Part shown: positions 45,641 through 53,915 of the stretch, piece by piece
Layout of the letters: the number at the start of each line of letters is the position of its first letter
Numbering within the stretch: position 1 is the first letter of the stretch
NCBI RefSeq assembly: GCF_019345465.1
Contig: NZ_JAHKRC010000004.1
Span: 186,001-250,000 of the forward strand
Direction of reading: 5' to 3'
Source: Pseudomonas sp. NKUCC02_KPG
Lineage (GTDB): Bacteria > Pseudomonadota > Gammaproteobacteria > Pseudomonadales > Pseudomonadaceae
Length of the DNA: 64,000 nt
The notes under the pieces: model-generated
Database searches by the model: none
Told to the model about the DNA's origin: nothing
Seen by the model: only the letters and a program-made list of their open reading frames with translations
Made by a program: the position numbers and the translations under genes

Positions 45641-47110
45641 ATGGAATTCACGATCCAACACTTTATCGCGCTTGCTCCACTGCTGATTACCAGCCTCACC
45701 GTTGTTGTGGTGATGCTGGCAATCGCGTGGCGCCGCAACCACTCACAGACCTTCCTGCTTTCGGTGGCGGGTCTTAACCTGGCCTTGTTGTCGATCTTCC
45801 CGGCGTTGAAAGTTGCTCCACTGGCTGTCACCCCGCTGTTGATGATGGACAACTTCGCCTTTCTGTACATCGGGCTGATCCTGGCCGCGACCCTGGCCTG
45901 CGTCACCCTGGCTCACGCCTATCTGGGCGAAGGCGGCACGGGCTACCCGGGCAACCGTGAAGAGCTTTACCTGCTGATGCTGCTGGCTGCGACCGGCGGT
46001 ATCGTGCTGGTCAGCGCACAACACCTGGCGGGCCTGTTTATCGGTCTGGAACTGCTCTCGGTACCGGTTTACGGCCTGGTGGCGTATGCCTTCTTCAACA
46101 AGCGCTCCCTGGAAGCCGGCATCAAGTACATGGTGCTGTCGGCAGCCGGTTCCGCGTTCCTGTTGTTCGGCATGGCCTTGCTGTACGCCGAAGCCGGCAG
46201 CCTGAGCTTCAGCGGCATTGGTCTGGCCCTGGCAGCCACTGGCGTACCTGCGCCGCTGGCACAACTGGGTCTGGGCATGATGTTGGTGGGCCTGGCATTC
46301 AAACTGTCCCTGGTTCCTTTCCACCTCTGGACGCCAGACGTGTACGAAGGTGCCCCGGCTCCGGTCGCCGCCTTCCTGGCTACCGCGTCGAAAGTGGCCG
46401 TGTTTGCCGTGATGGTGCGTCTGTTCCAGATCACGCCTTCGGCGACTACCGGTGTGATGAGCGATGTACTGACCGTGATCGCGATTGCCTCGATCCTGTT
46501 CGGTAACTTGCTGGCCCTGACCCAAAACAACCTCAAGCGACTGCTGGGTTACTCGTCCATCGCCCACTTCGGCTACCTGCTGATCGCCCTGGTGGCGAGC
46601 AAGGGCATGGCCATGGAAGCGATCGGTGTTTACCTGATCACCTACGTGCTGACCAGCCTGGGTGCATTCGGTGTCATTACCCTGATGTCCTCGCCGTACA
46701 AAGGCCGTGACGCAGACGCCCTGTACGAGTACCGCGGCCTGTTCTGGCGCCGTCCGTACCTGACGGCGGTCATGACCGTGATGATGCTGTCGCTTGCGGG
46801 CATTCCGCTGACTGCGGGCTTTATCGGCAAGTTCTACATCATTGCCACGGGCGTTGAAGCTCACCAATGGTGGCTGGTCGGTTCCCTGATCCTGGGTAGC
46901 GCCATTGGCGTGTTCTACTACCTGCGTGTGATGGTGACCCTGTACCTGGTCGAGCCGAAACTGCATCGCCACGATGCTCCGCTGAACTGGGAACAAAAAG
47001 CCGGCGGCGTCATGTTGCTGGCGGTTTCGGTCATGGTGTTCTTCCTGGGTGTATACCCGCAGCCAATGCTGGAACTGGTGCAACACGCCGCGCTGAACTT
47101 TGCTGGCTAA
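45641..47110 (+). CDS. nuoN: NADH-quinone oxidoreductase subunit N
   Basis: 489-residue antiporter-like subunit (ND2 homolog), last gene of the operon. [17 protein letters not shown] has the conserved glutamate; [24 protein letters not shown] the lysine; [15 protein letters not shown] the third motif. I start at 45641 ([15 protein letters not shown]), directly after nuoM; an upstream in-frame start lies inside nuoM. A strong terminator follows. Confidence 0.96.
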   Translation: MEFTIQHFIALAPLLITSLTVVVVMLAIAWRRNHSQTFLLSVAGLNLALLSIFPALKVAPLAVTPLLMMDNFAFLYIGLILAATLACVTLAHAYLGEGGTGYPGNREELYLLMLLAATGGIVLVSAQHLAGLFIGLELLSVPVYGLVAYAFFNKRSLEAGIKYMVLSAAGSAFLLFGMALLYAEAGSLSFSGIGLALAATGVPAPLAQLGLGMMLVGLAFKLSLVPFHLWTPDVYEGAPAPVAAFLATASKVAVFAVMVRLFQITPSATTGVMSDVLTVIAIASILFGNLLALTQNNLKRLLGYSSIAHFGYLLIALVASKGMAMEAIGVYLITYVLTSLGAFGVITLMSSPYKGRDADALYEYRGLFWRRPYLTAVMTVMMLSLAGIPLTAGFIGKFYIIATGVEAHQWWLVGSLILGSAIGVFYYLRVMVTLYLVEPKLHRHDAPLNWEQKAGGVMLLAVSVMVFFLGVYPQPMLELVQHAALNFAG

Positions 47111-47130
47111 GCGTTAAGCGCTGTACCCGA

Positions 47131-47166
47131 AACCCCGTGAAGGCCTGGCCTTCACGGGGTTTTTTG
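47131..47166 (+). terminator. Intrinsic terminator of the nuo operon
   Basis: aaccccgtgaaggcc (47131-47145) pairs with ggccttcacggggtt in one long stem (short loop), followed by a T-run. Confidence 0.95.
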
Positions 47167-47351
47167 TTGGATTTGTAGCCGCTGGCTACGGGTCGTCAAC
47201 ACGAAAACAGACTGCCTCGACGCGCATTGCTTTTGATCTGTGCGCACCGCCGGAAGGCCCAGGATGGCCAGCAGAACCCGAAACAGAACTGATGAGAAGC
47301 CATCGCAGAGATGACATAGTCGGCAATACCGCAAATGGAGTTGGCCCCCCA

Positions 47352-47957
47352 ATGAAGAAATACTTCCTCTATCCGCTCATGGCGTTGCTCGCAGGATGCA
47401 GCACGGGGCCCTATCTGTATCCGGAATCCGCAACGGGTAAAAACGCCGTGCTTGATCGCACCTGCCCTGGTCCAAAAGCAGCAATGAGCTTTGCCCCCCT
47501 CTCGGAAGAACTCAATTGGGTGCATGTACTGGTCTATGTAGCGCCGCCGGGCACATCGAGCTGGCCGGGTAACCTGCGCTCAGTTGATACCGAGCTTCGC
47601 CTGTTTGGCCGACTCTACATACCTCCACGCTTGCGCAATCTGAACACCCCGGATCAACGCCGAGCAGCCTACAAACAAACCGACCCGCCTCTGTGGGTGA
47701 GTGCCGCCTCCCCCAGGGTGAGCGTAACGCTGGCGACGGGTGAAACCTATCAAGTCAGTATCGATCAATTGGAAACCGGCTTTGACCCGCAGGAACACAC
47801 CAGCAGCAGCCGTAAGGGAACGCCACTGGGCAAGGGCGACATGGATGACTTCACACTCACCTTCCCGGATATTTACGTGAATGGTGAAAAAGTGCCCATG
47901 GCACCCGTCCACTTTAAAAAACGTGAAGAACGCTATGCGCCAGTATTCAACTGCTGA
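47352..47957 (+). CDS. Hypothetical outer-membrane lipoprotein
   Basis: 201-residue protein with a lipoprotein signal peptide: MKKYFLYPLMALLAGCSTGP, lipobox LAGC with Cys16 as the lipidated residue and Ser at +2, so sorting to the outer membrane is expected. The mature part is beta-rich and has no family I recognise; conserved-looking stretches are LNWVHVLVYVAPPGTSS and FPDIYVNGEKVPMAPVHFKKR. I start at 47352 because it gives a clean signal peptide; an upstream in-frame ATG at 47292 would bury it. It stands alone between the nuo terminator and a DUF4304 gene. Confidence 0.75.
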   Translation: MKKYFLYPLMALLAGCSTGPYLYPESATGKNAVLDRTCPGPKAAMSFAPLSEELNWVHVLVYVAPPGTSSWPGNLRSVDTELRLFGRLYIPPRLRNLNTPDQRRAAYKQTDPPLWVSAASPRVSVTLATGETYQVSIDQLETGFDPQEHTSSSRKGTPLGKGDMDDFTLTFPDIYVNGEKVPMAPVHFKKREERYAPVFNC

Positions 47958-48051
47958 GTAAAAACCTGCCACACCCGAACAACGGCAATGCTGTTCGACT
48001 GGCACCTGCGCATGTCTGACCGAATAACTGCCTGCCAAATGGAGTCATGCC

Positions 48052-48480
48052 ATGGAACGCGAGAAAATTGATGCCGCATTAAAAGAACATGTCGTCACGG
48101 TACTTCGCTGCATGGGGTTTAAGGGGTCTTTTCCTCACTTTCGCCGTAACACGGGACAGCAAATTGACCTGCTAACGTTTCAGTTTGATAAACATGGAGG
48201 CGGTTTTGTTATTGAAGTCGCTGTCAGTCCGACTGAGGGAGTCACCCTGCATTGGGGCGAGCAGATCCCCGCGGCAAAAGTGGTCGCCACGCACCTGCAT
48301 CCCAATAAACGCATTCGGTTGGGCGCGGCCATGGAAGGAGACCACTGGTTCAGATATGACAATAAAGGCACCCGCACTACCCGATTCGAAGATACGGCCC
48401 GGGAGGTACTGCCTTACCTGAGCGCTGAAGCGACTGACCATTGGGCTAAAGGCCCGCTCTGTGACAACTCAACCTCGTAA
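48052..48480 (+). CDS. DUF4304 domain-containing protein
   Basis: 142-residue soluble protein. The N-terminal half, with ALKEHVVTVLRCMGFKGSFPHFRR followed by QIDLLTFQFDKHGGGFVIEVAV, fits the DUF4304 pattern (helix-GFk-strand, then a conserved F-x-x-K-x-G-G-x-F stretch). DUF4304 proteins are scattered in bacteria, often near polymorphic toxin or immunity genes, but no toxin gene is seen here. Function unknown. It begins 94 bases after the lipoprotein gene. Confidence 0.72.
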   Translation: MEREKIDAALKEHVVTVLRCMGFKGSFPHFRRNTGQQIDLLTFQFDKHGGGFVIEVAVSPTEGVTLHWGEQIPAAKVVATHLHPNKRIRLGAAMEGDHWFRYDNKGTRTTRFEDTAREVLPYLSAEATDHWAKGPLCDNSTS

Positions 48481-48537
48481 GCCCCTTCGACCCGGGATGA
48501 GTTTCTCAGACGTGACGTGCGGTGATACACAGGGAAA

Positions 48538-48633
48538 CGCCTTTTGGGGGACTTTTTCGGCGTCTGGAAAAGTGATCAGCCGTAAGGGCGAAACCGATAT
48601 TCCCGTTAAACAAGCGATATCAAGCAGACCCCT
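48538..48633. repeat. Truncated copy C of a repeated spacer/gene-end module
   Basis: gggcgaaaccgatattcccg and gttaaacaagcgatatcaag correspond to the junction of spacer and small-gene 3' end in copies A and B (49070-49155 and 50208-50290). Only about 95 degenerate bases remain; it abuts the palindrome of copy A. Confidence 0.6.
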
Positions 48634-48793
48634 GTAACCGCTGACGAGGAACGAAGGCTGCGTCCAGTTTGGTACGCCACTGCGACGCAGCAGTCGCAAA
48701 CCCTGAGAACCTGGTTTAGCTGACACAACGCATTGTCTGATTTTGCGACGACTTCGTCGCCGAACGCAGCCTTCGTTCCTCGTCAGCGACTAC
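48634..48793. repeat. REP-like inverted pair (family 2), head of module A
   Basis: gtaaccgctgacgaggaacg... (48634-48662) is inverted at 48765-48793, arms of 29 bases with one mismatch. The interior has further small palindromes, tgcgac-gcagca-gtcgca and gcgacgacttcgtcgc. Confidence 0.85.
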
Positions 48794-49146
48794 AGATTGA
48801 GCAGCGCGCACTTACACCAAACAGGCCGGCCGGTCGGCCGCCTCGGCGCGAAATGCTTTTGATCTGCCCGCCCCTTCGGGAGGCCGAGAGGAGGTTCTGC
48901 GCAGTGGGCATCCCGGCATGGATGCCGGGAGAGCCGTGTTGGGCCAAGGATGGCCCGTCACGGCGGGCCCACGGGGCGGGACCGGAACGAGGGAACCTGA
49001 GCGAAGCGAAGGCCGTACGCTGGGGCGAGGACTTTTTGGTTCCTTTTTGGTCCTTCAAAAAGAGACTCGCTGTAAGAGCGAAACCAATAGTCCGGTTAGA
49101 CCTAGATGCCGGATATGTACTCTACGTGCCAGTTAAACAAACAAGA
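48794..49146. repeat. Module A spacer, long direct repeat of 49977-50280
   Basis: Nearly identical over about 300 bases to 49977-50280. Copy A has 49 extra bases between two CGGGAG direct repeats (48877-48882 and 48926-48931), including a hairpin cccggcat/atgccggg; copy B has lost exactly one repeat unit plus the interval. Open frames run through it, but they also run through the palindromes and are judged non-coding. Confidence 0.8.
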
Positions 49147-49416
49147 TCAAGCAGGCCGCAACCGCCAGCCCAGCACATCGAGCAGGTCACAACCGTCGCG
49201 CAACAATTGCGCCGAAACCGTGGCCAGATGCTTGAGATCAACAGAATCAGCCTGCTGCACTTCGCGGCTGGAGAACGATTCCATCAGTTGAGTTACAGCC
49301 AGAACGCGGGCGACTGCGTTGGCATGGAGCACATCGAGGGGAGCGCTACGATCGATCAATAACGCTGGGATGGTGCAGTCGATAGAGGTAAGAGGAATAA
49401 ACGAAGAACTAGCCAT
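49147..49416 (-). CDS. Small hypothetical protein of the repeated module
   Basis: 89-residue soluble, probably helical protein (central stretch VLHANAVARVLAVTQLMESF ... VDLKHLATVSAQLLRDGCDLL). It resembles the many short Pseudomonas proteins of DUF3077/DUF6124 kind in size and style, but I cannot assign it with confidence. An AGGAG site lies eight bases before the ATG. Directly upstream is a 27-codon ORF whose stop overlaps this site, so translation is likely coupled. A second, 5'-truncated copy of the gene lies at 50281-50357 and a trace of a third at 48600-48630. The C-terminus diverges from both after the LLD residues. Confidence 0.65.
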   Translation of the reverse strand: MASSSFIPLTSIDCTIPALLIDRSAPLDVLHANAVARVLAVTQLMESFSSREVQQADSVDLKHLATVSAQLLRDGCDLLDVLGWRLRPA

Positions 49417-49426
49417 TAATCAAACT

Positions 49427-49516
49427 CCTAAATGTCGAATTTGAGCCAACCGTTCTCGTCGCCAAACGAAAAAAGGTGGCCGCTATGCGCGGGTTGGCGA
49501 ACCGGTAACATTTAGG
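49427..49516 (-). promoter_or_regulatory. 8-bp inverted repeat enclosing the upstream ORF
   Basis: cctaaatg (49427-49434) and catttagg (49509-49516) on the plus strand are perfect inverted copies. In the minus-strand mRNA one arm covers the upstream ORF's AUG, the other the Shine-Dalgarno of the 89-residue gene. An AT-rich TATATATA at 49589-49596 could be part of the promoter. Confidence 0.55.
49428..49511 (-). CDS. 27-codon upstream ORF coupled to the 89-residue gene
   Basis: Minus-strand ATG at 49511, 27 codons (begins MLPVRQPAHSGHLFSF, ends GWLKFDI), TAG at 49430-49428. The TAG is part of the TAGGAG Shine-Dalgarno of the next gene, whose ATG follows 11 bases later. The start region CCTAAATG (RNA sense) is the exact inverse complement of CATTTAGG at the stop, so the two ends can base-pair. 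It has no strong Shine-Dalgarno of its own (only a run of Ts and CCTAAATG precede). Too short for homology judgement; the coding claim rests on the architecture. Confidence 0.5.
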   Translation of the reverse strand: MLPVRQPAHSGHLFSFGDENGWLKFDI

Positions 49517-49830
49517 AAAACCCGGCAGATCCAAAGATCTCCCACGCACAGCTGCCATAAAGCAACGCGAGCAAAATACACGCCCCGCTATATATAACAA
49601 CCACATGCTAACTAAATATTGTCCAAGTCGCCAAACCCGGTCGCCTTATCGGCGAGCACCGACTATAGGCCCCGCACCAAGCCCCCAGCAATTGCCAACC
49701 CTGTGCGAAAAATCCCGAAAAAACGTGAGCTTGCAGCATAGCGAGCAAACCCACTCCCACTCAATTGCCTGCAATAAAGACGGAACGGTGTAACGGTAAG
49801 AATACGTCACAGAACCTTGCGCAAAACCCT
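49517..49830. other. Region upstream of the small gene, with half REP
   Basis: No ORF with support. Contains the candidate promoter tract at 49589-49596 (minus strand use), an imperfect repeat gtcgcc-ttatc-ggcgag near 49641, and a single REP-family-1 arm, tagcgagcaaacccactccc, at 49739-49760. Confidence 0.5.
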
Positions 49831-49976
49831 GTAGCCGCTGACGAGGAACGAAGGCTGCGTCCGGTTGCGAAGCGACCGTAAAATCTGAGTCCGGGGTTTA
49901 CCTGAACGACCGCTGTGTCTGGTTTTACGACTGCTACGCAGCCGGACGCAGCCTCGCACGGCTCGTCAGCGACTAC
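49831..49976. repeat. REP-like inverted pair (family 2), head of module B
   Basis: gtagccgctgacgaggaacg... (49831-49859) with inverted partner at 49947-49976; the right arm has drifted (cctcgcacggctcg in place of ccttcgttcctcg). Confidence 0.8.
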
Positions 49977-50280
49977 AGATTGAGCAGCGCGCACTTACAC
50001 CAAACAGGCCGGCCGGTCGGCCGCCTCGGCGCGAAATGCTTTTGATCTGCCCGCCCCTTCGGGAGAGCCGTGTTGGGCCAAGGATGGCTCGTCACGGCGG
50101 GCCCACGGAGCGGGACCGGAACGAGGGAACCTGAGCGAAGCGAAGGCCGTACGCTGGGGCGAGGACTTTTTGGTTCCTTTTTGGTCCTTCAAAAAGGGAC
50201 TCGCTGTAAGAGCGAAACCAATAGTCCAGTTAGACCTAGATGCCGGATATGTACTCAACGCATCAGTTAACCAAGTGATA
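49977..50280. repeat. Module B spacer, direct repeat of 48794-49146
   Basis: About 300 bases matching module A, with a 49-base deletion between CGGGAG repeats and a handful of substitutions. Confidence 0.8.
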
Positions 50281-50357
50281 TCAAGAAGACCGCAAGCATC
50301 ACGCAGCAAATGAGCGGCAACAGTGGCCAGATGCTTGAGATCAACAGAATCGGCGTG
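50281..50357 (-). pseudogene. 5'-truncated remnant of the 89-residue gene
   Basis: Minus-strand translation reads ADSVDLKHLATVAAHLLRDACGLLDI, matching ADSVDLKHLATVSAQLLRDGCDLLDV of the intact gene with four or five changes. The N-terminal half, start codon and upstream ORF are missing, replaced by a REP-family-1 half element at 50363-50386. Confidence 0.75.
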
Positions 50358-50362
50358 AAACA

Positions 50363-50386
50363 CATCGCGAGCAAGCCCACTCCCAC
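50363..50386. repeat. Single REP arm (family 1)
   Basis: catcgcgagcaagcccactc followed by ccac; one arm only. It is followed by tcaatt, as is the similar half element at 49739-49760, so the two probably arose by the same duplication. Confidence 0.6.
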
Positions 50387-50473
50387 TCAATTTATGCTGC
50401 CCGCACGTTGCGAGTGATTCTCGGCTTGTATAGGCTGGCGCGCCGCCCGCCCATCGATCTGGAAGCTCCATTA

Positions 50474-52600
50474 ATGCGCTCTGCTCTTTCTTCACTTTTA
50501 CCCTTGGCGCTGATCTGCAGCGCCCCCGCCTATGGCAGTGCCCTGGAACTGGGCGAGGTTCAGGTACGCAGCGAAGAAAGCAGTGAGCTTGAGGCCGCAA
50601 AGGCCGCAAAGGCCGCACTTGAGCAAATCCCCGGCGCCAGCAACCTGATCGACATGACCCGCGTCGAAAACGGCCGCACTGCCAGCAATGCCGATGTGCT
50701 GGCCTATCAACCGGGGGTCTATGCGCAATCAGCGGGCAATGACGGGGCCAAGGTCTCGGTGCGCGGCTCGGGCATCAACCGCGCCCCCAGCGCCCACGGT
50801 TCAGGCCTGTATGTCATGTTCGACGGATTACCGCTGACCGGCCCCGGCGGTACGCCCTATGAACTGTTTGAACCCTTGTGGCTAAGCCGCGCCGAAGTGC
50901 TGCGCGGCGCCAACGGTTTCGAAACCGGCTCGCTGGCCCTGGGCGGGTCGATCAACTATGTCACCCATACCGGCTACGACGCGGCGCCATTGCAAGTGCG
51001 CTATGAAGCCGGCAGCTACGGCTATCAAAAACGCCAGATCAGCTCCGGGCAGGTGCTGGGGGATCTGGACTACTACGTCTCCATGACAGATTCCAACACT
51101 GACGGCTATCAGGACCACACCGCTGGCAACAGCAAAGGCATTGCCGCCAACGTCGGCTATCGCTTCAGCCCGCAACTGGAAACCCGCTTCTACCTGCGCT
51201 ATCGCGAAACCGATAACGAACTGGCCGGGCGCGTGACCAAAGACAGCATCAAGCATCATCCCCGGGCAGCCAACCCGGCCTACGTCAGCGGTGACTACAC
51301 CCGCCCGCAACCCGGCAGTGCCTGGCTGGGCAACAAGACCACGATGTACCTGGATGACGATTCGCAACTGGAAGTGGGCCTGGTCTATCACGACTACCCG
51401 ATGGATCTGCGTGAAAGCCCCAATCGCCTGAAAGTTGCCTACACCGATGTCAGCGGCACGCTGAACTACAAGCGTCGCGACACCCTGTTCGGGCTTGAAA
51501 GCAACACCACTGTGGGCCTGCGCAACACCAAGCACCTGCCTAACAGCGGTGCGTCGGAATATGTACGCATCCCTCGAGGCAATACGGCGACTTACGCACC
51601 CGGCACCAAGATGCGCGACTTCAGCTACCAGGGTTCGGACAGCGTGCTGCATGCCAGCAATGATCTGGAGCTGATGCCTGACCTGTGGCTGACCACCGGC
51701 ATGGCGTTGATCTATACCCGCCGCGAGAGCGATGTGAGCTACCCCGAGAGCGGTGGCAAGGTCAGCCAGCATGACTGGGACTACGCCCCGCGCGTCGGCC
51801 TGCGCTATGAGTTCAACCCGAACCTGCAGGTATACGCCAACCTGAGTCGCTCGGTCGAACCACCGCACCCGTGGTCGATGATCTGGAGTTCACCTTATGT
51901 GTTCCCGGTTGGCAGCGGTGCGGCAACCGGCCGCCAAAGCACACCTATCGACCTGCAAAATCAGACCGCCACAACCCTGGAACTGGGCACCCGTGGCGAG
52001 TCATGGCTCGGCCAGTGGGATCTGGCCTGGTATTACTCGGCCGTGCGCCATGAGCTGTTGACCGTTGAGTTGCAAGCAGCGACGCAAAACCTGGGACCGA
52101 TTGTGGGCGAATCCAACGCCAGCCCAACCGTGCACCAAGGCATCGAAGCAGGCCTCAACAGCCTCCTGTGGGAAGGTCGAGCCGCAGGCAAAGTATCCCT
52201 GCGTCAGGCCTACACGTTCAGCGACTTCCACTACCGTGATGACGAGCGCTTCGGTGATAACAAATTGCCGGGCATCCCACAACACTACTACCAGGCCGAA
52301 GTCCGATATGACCACCCGCAAGGCTTCTATGCCGGGGTAAACACCCAGGTGGCTTCGCGGATGGCGGTGGATTACGCCAACTCGTACTACGCGTCGTCGT
52401 ACATGCTGTTTGGCGCAACGCTGGGCTACAACTCCCCCAAGCAGGACTGGCAAACCTGGCTCGACCTGCGCAACCTCACCGGTGAGCGCTACGCCGCCAC
52501 CATTACCCCCGGCTATGACGACAAAGGCCTGGATGCGGCACGCTCCACGCCTGGGGAAGGCATGGGCGCCTACATAGGGGTTTCCTACAGCTTGCGTTAA
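50474..52600 (+). CDS. TonB-dependent receptor
   Basis: 708-residue outer-membrane gated transporter. Signal peptide MRSALSSLLPLALICSAPAYGSA, then a short region before the plug. Plug features: SNADVLAYQPGVYAQSAGND, VSVRGSGINRAPSAHGSG and VEVLRGANGFETGSLALGGSINYVT-like text (AEVLRGANGFETGSLALGG). A 22-strand barrel follows; the C-terminus ends SYSLR rather than the usual terminal aromatic. A three-unit AAK repeat (9-base unit, 50591-50617) lies just after the signal region. Ligand unknown: siderophore-type is likely from the family, but no Fur box is evident upstream. It begins right after the repeat island, and its stop shares TTAA with the convergent permease gene. Confidence 0.88.
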   Translation: MRSALSSLLPLALICSAPAYGSALELGEVQVRSEESSELEAAKAAKAALEQIPGASNLIDMTRVENGRTASNADVLAYQPGVYAQSAGNDGAKVSVRGSGINRAPSAHGSGLYVMFDGLPLTGPGGTPYELFEPLWLSRAEVLRGANGFETGSLALGGSINYVTHTGYDAAPLQVRYEAGSYGYQKRQISSGQVLGDLDYYVSMTDSNTDGYQDHTAGNSKGIAANVGYRFSPQLETRFYLRYRETDNELAGRVTKDSIKHHPRAANPAYVSGDYTRPQPGSAWLGNKTTMYLDDDSQLEVGLVYHDYPMDLRESPNRLKVAYTDVSGTLNYKRRDTLFGLESNTTVGLRNTKHLPNSGASEYVRIPRGNTATYAPGTKMRDFSYQGSDSVLHASNDLELMPDLWLTTGMALIYTRRESDVSYPESGGKVSQHDWDYAPRVGLRYEFNPNLQVYANLSRSVEPPHPWSMIWSSPYVFPVGSGAATGRQSTPIDLQNQTATTLELGTRGESWLGQWDLAWYYSAVRHELLTVELQAATQNLGPIVGESNASPTVHQGIEAGLNSLLWEGRAAGKVSLRQAYTFSDFHYRDDERFGDNKLPGIPQHYYQAEVRYDHPQGFYAGVNTQVASRMAVDYANSYYASSYMLFGATLGYNSPKQDWQTWLDLRNLTGERYAATITPGYDDKGLDAARSTPGEGMGAYIGVSYSLR

Positions 52601-53679
52601 TCCTCCGTCTGGATATCGGCAGGCAACCGCACCTTGCGGCGGGTGCCGCTGAACAATCCCCAGCTGGACAGGAACAGGGCGGCGATCAACGGCCCGATCA
52701 CAAAGCCATTGAGGCCAAAGATCGCCATGCCGCCCAGGGTCGAAATCAGGATCAGGAAGTCCGGCATTTTGGTGTCTTTACCCACCAGGATCGGGCGCAG
52801 CACGTTGTCCACCATGCCGATCACGAATACCCCGTACAGCGCCAGCACTACCCCTTCCCAGACCGCACCGGTCACTACAAAGTAAACCGCGACCGGTGCC
52901 CAGACGATCCCGGCGCCTACGGCGGGCAGCAGCGACAGAAACATCATCAGCACCGCCCAGAACAGCGCACTGTGAATGCCCAGCACCCAGAAAATCACCC
53001 CGCCCAATGCCCCCTGGGTAATGGCCACCGCCAGGTTGCCCTTGACCGAGGCCCGAACCACACGGCGCAGCTTGAGCTGCAACAGGCGTTTTTGCTGCTC
53101 TGCCAGCGGCACCGCATTGCGGATGGTGCGCACCATTTGCTGGCCATCACGAATAAAGAAGTACAGCAGGTACAGCATGATGAAAAAGCTCACAACCAGA
53201 TCAAAGGTACTTTGGCCAAAACTGAAGACCTGAGTGGCAAAAAACTGGCTGCCTTCGAGTACGCCCTTGGAGACTTTTTCACTGAGACCGTCAATGCTGC
53301 CCAGGCCGAAATGATCAAGCCAGTCCTGCGCCGTGGGCGGCAAGATGTCCTTGAACTGCATGACATAACTGGCGACGTTGATCTTGCCGCTCTCAACATC
53401 CTTGTAGAGAGTGGCCACTTCTTGCACCAGCAAGGCCGTGGTGATGACCACCGGTATGATCGCGATCACCGTACACGCACCCAACGTGGTGAACGTTGCC
53501 AGATTGCGGCGCCCCCGCATCTTGAGCAGCAACTTGCGTTGCAGCGGTGCGAACAGGATCCCCAGGGCCACAGCCCAAAAAATCGCCCCGTAAAACGGCA
53601 GTAAAATCCAGATGAAGGCAATCGTGACCAAGGCCAGCAACAGGAGCAGGGTTTTGCGTTGAAGACTTGTTTCGTTCAT
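52597..53679 (-). CDS. AI-2E family transporter (PerM-like permease)
   Basis: 360-residue membrane protein with about eight helices (LLLLLALVTIAFIWILLPFYGAIFWAVALG at the N-terminus; VGAGIVWAPVAVYFVVTGAVWEG and FLILISTLGGMAIFGLNGFVIGPLIAALFL near the C-terminus). The family includes TqsA, an autoinducer-2 exporter, but most members have no known substrate, so the name is only a family label. The gene is convergent with the TonB receptor (shared TTAA at 52597-52600) and divergent from oprD. Confidence 0.87.
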   Translation of the reverse strand: MNETSLQRKTLLLLLALVTIAFIWILLPFYGAIFWAVALGILFAPLQRKLLLKMRGRRNLATFTTLGACTVIAIIPVVITTALLVQEVATLYKDVESGKINVASYVMQFKDILPPTAQDWLDHFGLGSIDGLSEKVSKGVLEGSQFFATQVFSFGQSTFDLVVSFFIMLYLLYFFIRDGQQMVRTIRNAVPLAEQQKRLLQLKLRRVVRASVKGNLAVAITQGALGGVIFWVLGIHSALFWAVLMMFLSLLPAVGAGIVWAPVAVYFVVTGAVWEGVVLALYGVFVIGMVDNVLRPILVGKDTKMPDFLILISTLGGMAIFGLNGFVIGPLIAALFLSSWGLFSGTRRKVRLPADIQTED

Positions 53680-53827
53680 GTGTCATCCATGTCAGTAGAC
53701 CGCGAATGCTTGGAATAGACGCAGTGTAGCCCCTGACACCGGCTGCGATAAGAAGCACTGCCCCTTGAACACTCAAGCTCAATCCCGCGACTTGCGCCAG
53801 CAGCCATGAAAACGACATCACGCAGCA

Positions 53828-53856
53828 TTGACAACCCTGTGCGCACTCTGTAAAAA
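53828..53856 (+). promoter_or_regulatory. Promoter of the oprD-type porin gene
   Basis: -35 TTGACA (53828-53833), exactly 17 bases, -10 TAAAAA (53851-53856). The same cattgacaacc context recurs upstream of udh. Confidence 0.6.
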
Positions 53857-53866
53857 ATCCGTCCAG

Positions 53867-53887
53867 TTGTATGACAACAGATAACAA
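53867..53887. promoter_or_regulatory. Putative GntR-type operator of oprD gene
   Basis: TTGTATGACAA (53867-53877) is a perfect TTGT-atg-ACAA palindrome just after the likely transcription start, followed by cagataacaa. 17 of 21 positions match the site at 55407. GntR/FadR-family operators have the GT-N3-AC form seen here. Confidence 0.55.
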
Positions 53888-53915
53888 AAATAATAATGAT
53901 CAAGGAGCTCTACGG

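Noticed and set aside
48733..49362. Open frame of 209 codons on the plus strand across module A
   Set aside because: It runs through a palindrome, the spacer repeat and the antisense of the small gene. The matching frame in module B is broken up, so it is not maintained as a protein.
49995..50618. Open frame of 207 codons on the minus strand across module B
   Set aside because: A chance fusion of TonB-receptor antisense, a REP arm, the truncated small-gene remnant and the spacer; only 50281-50357 has meaningful similarity (to the intact small gene).
53871..53915. Earlier ATG for the OprD porin
   Set aside because: It falls inside the operator palindrome, lacks a ribosome site and would put a hydrophilic tail before the signal peptide.
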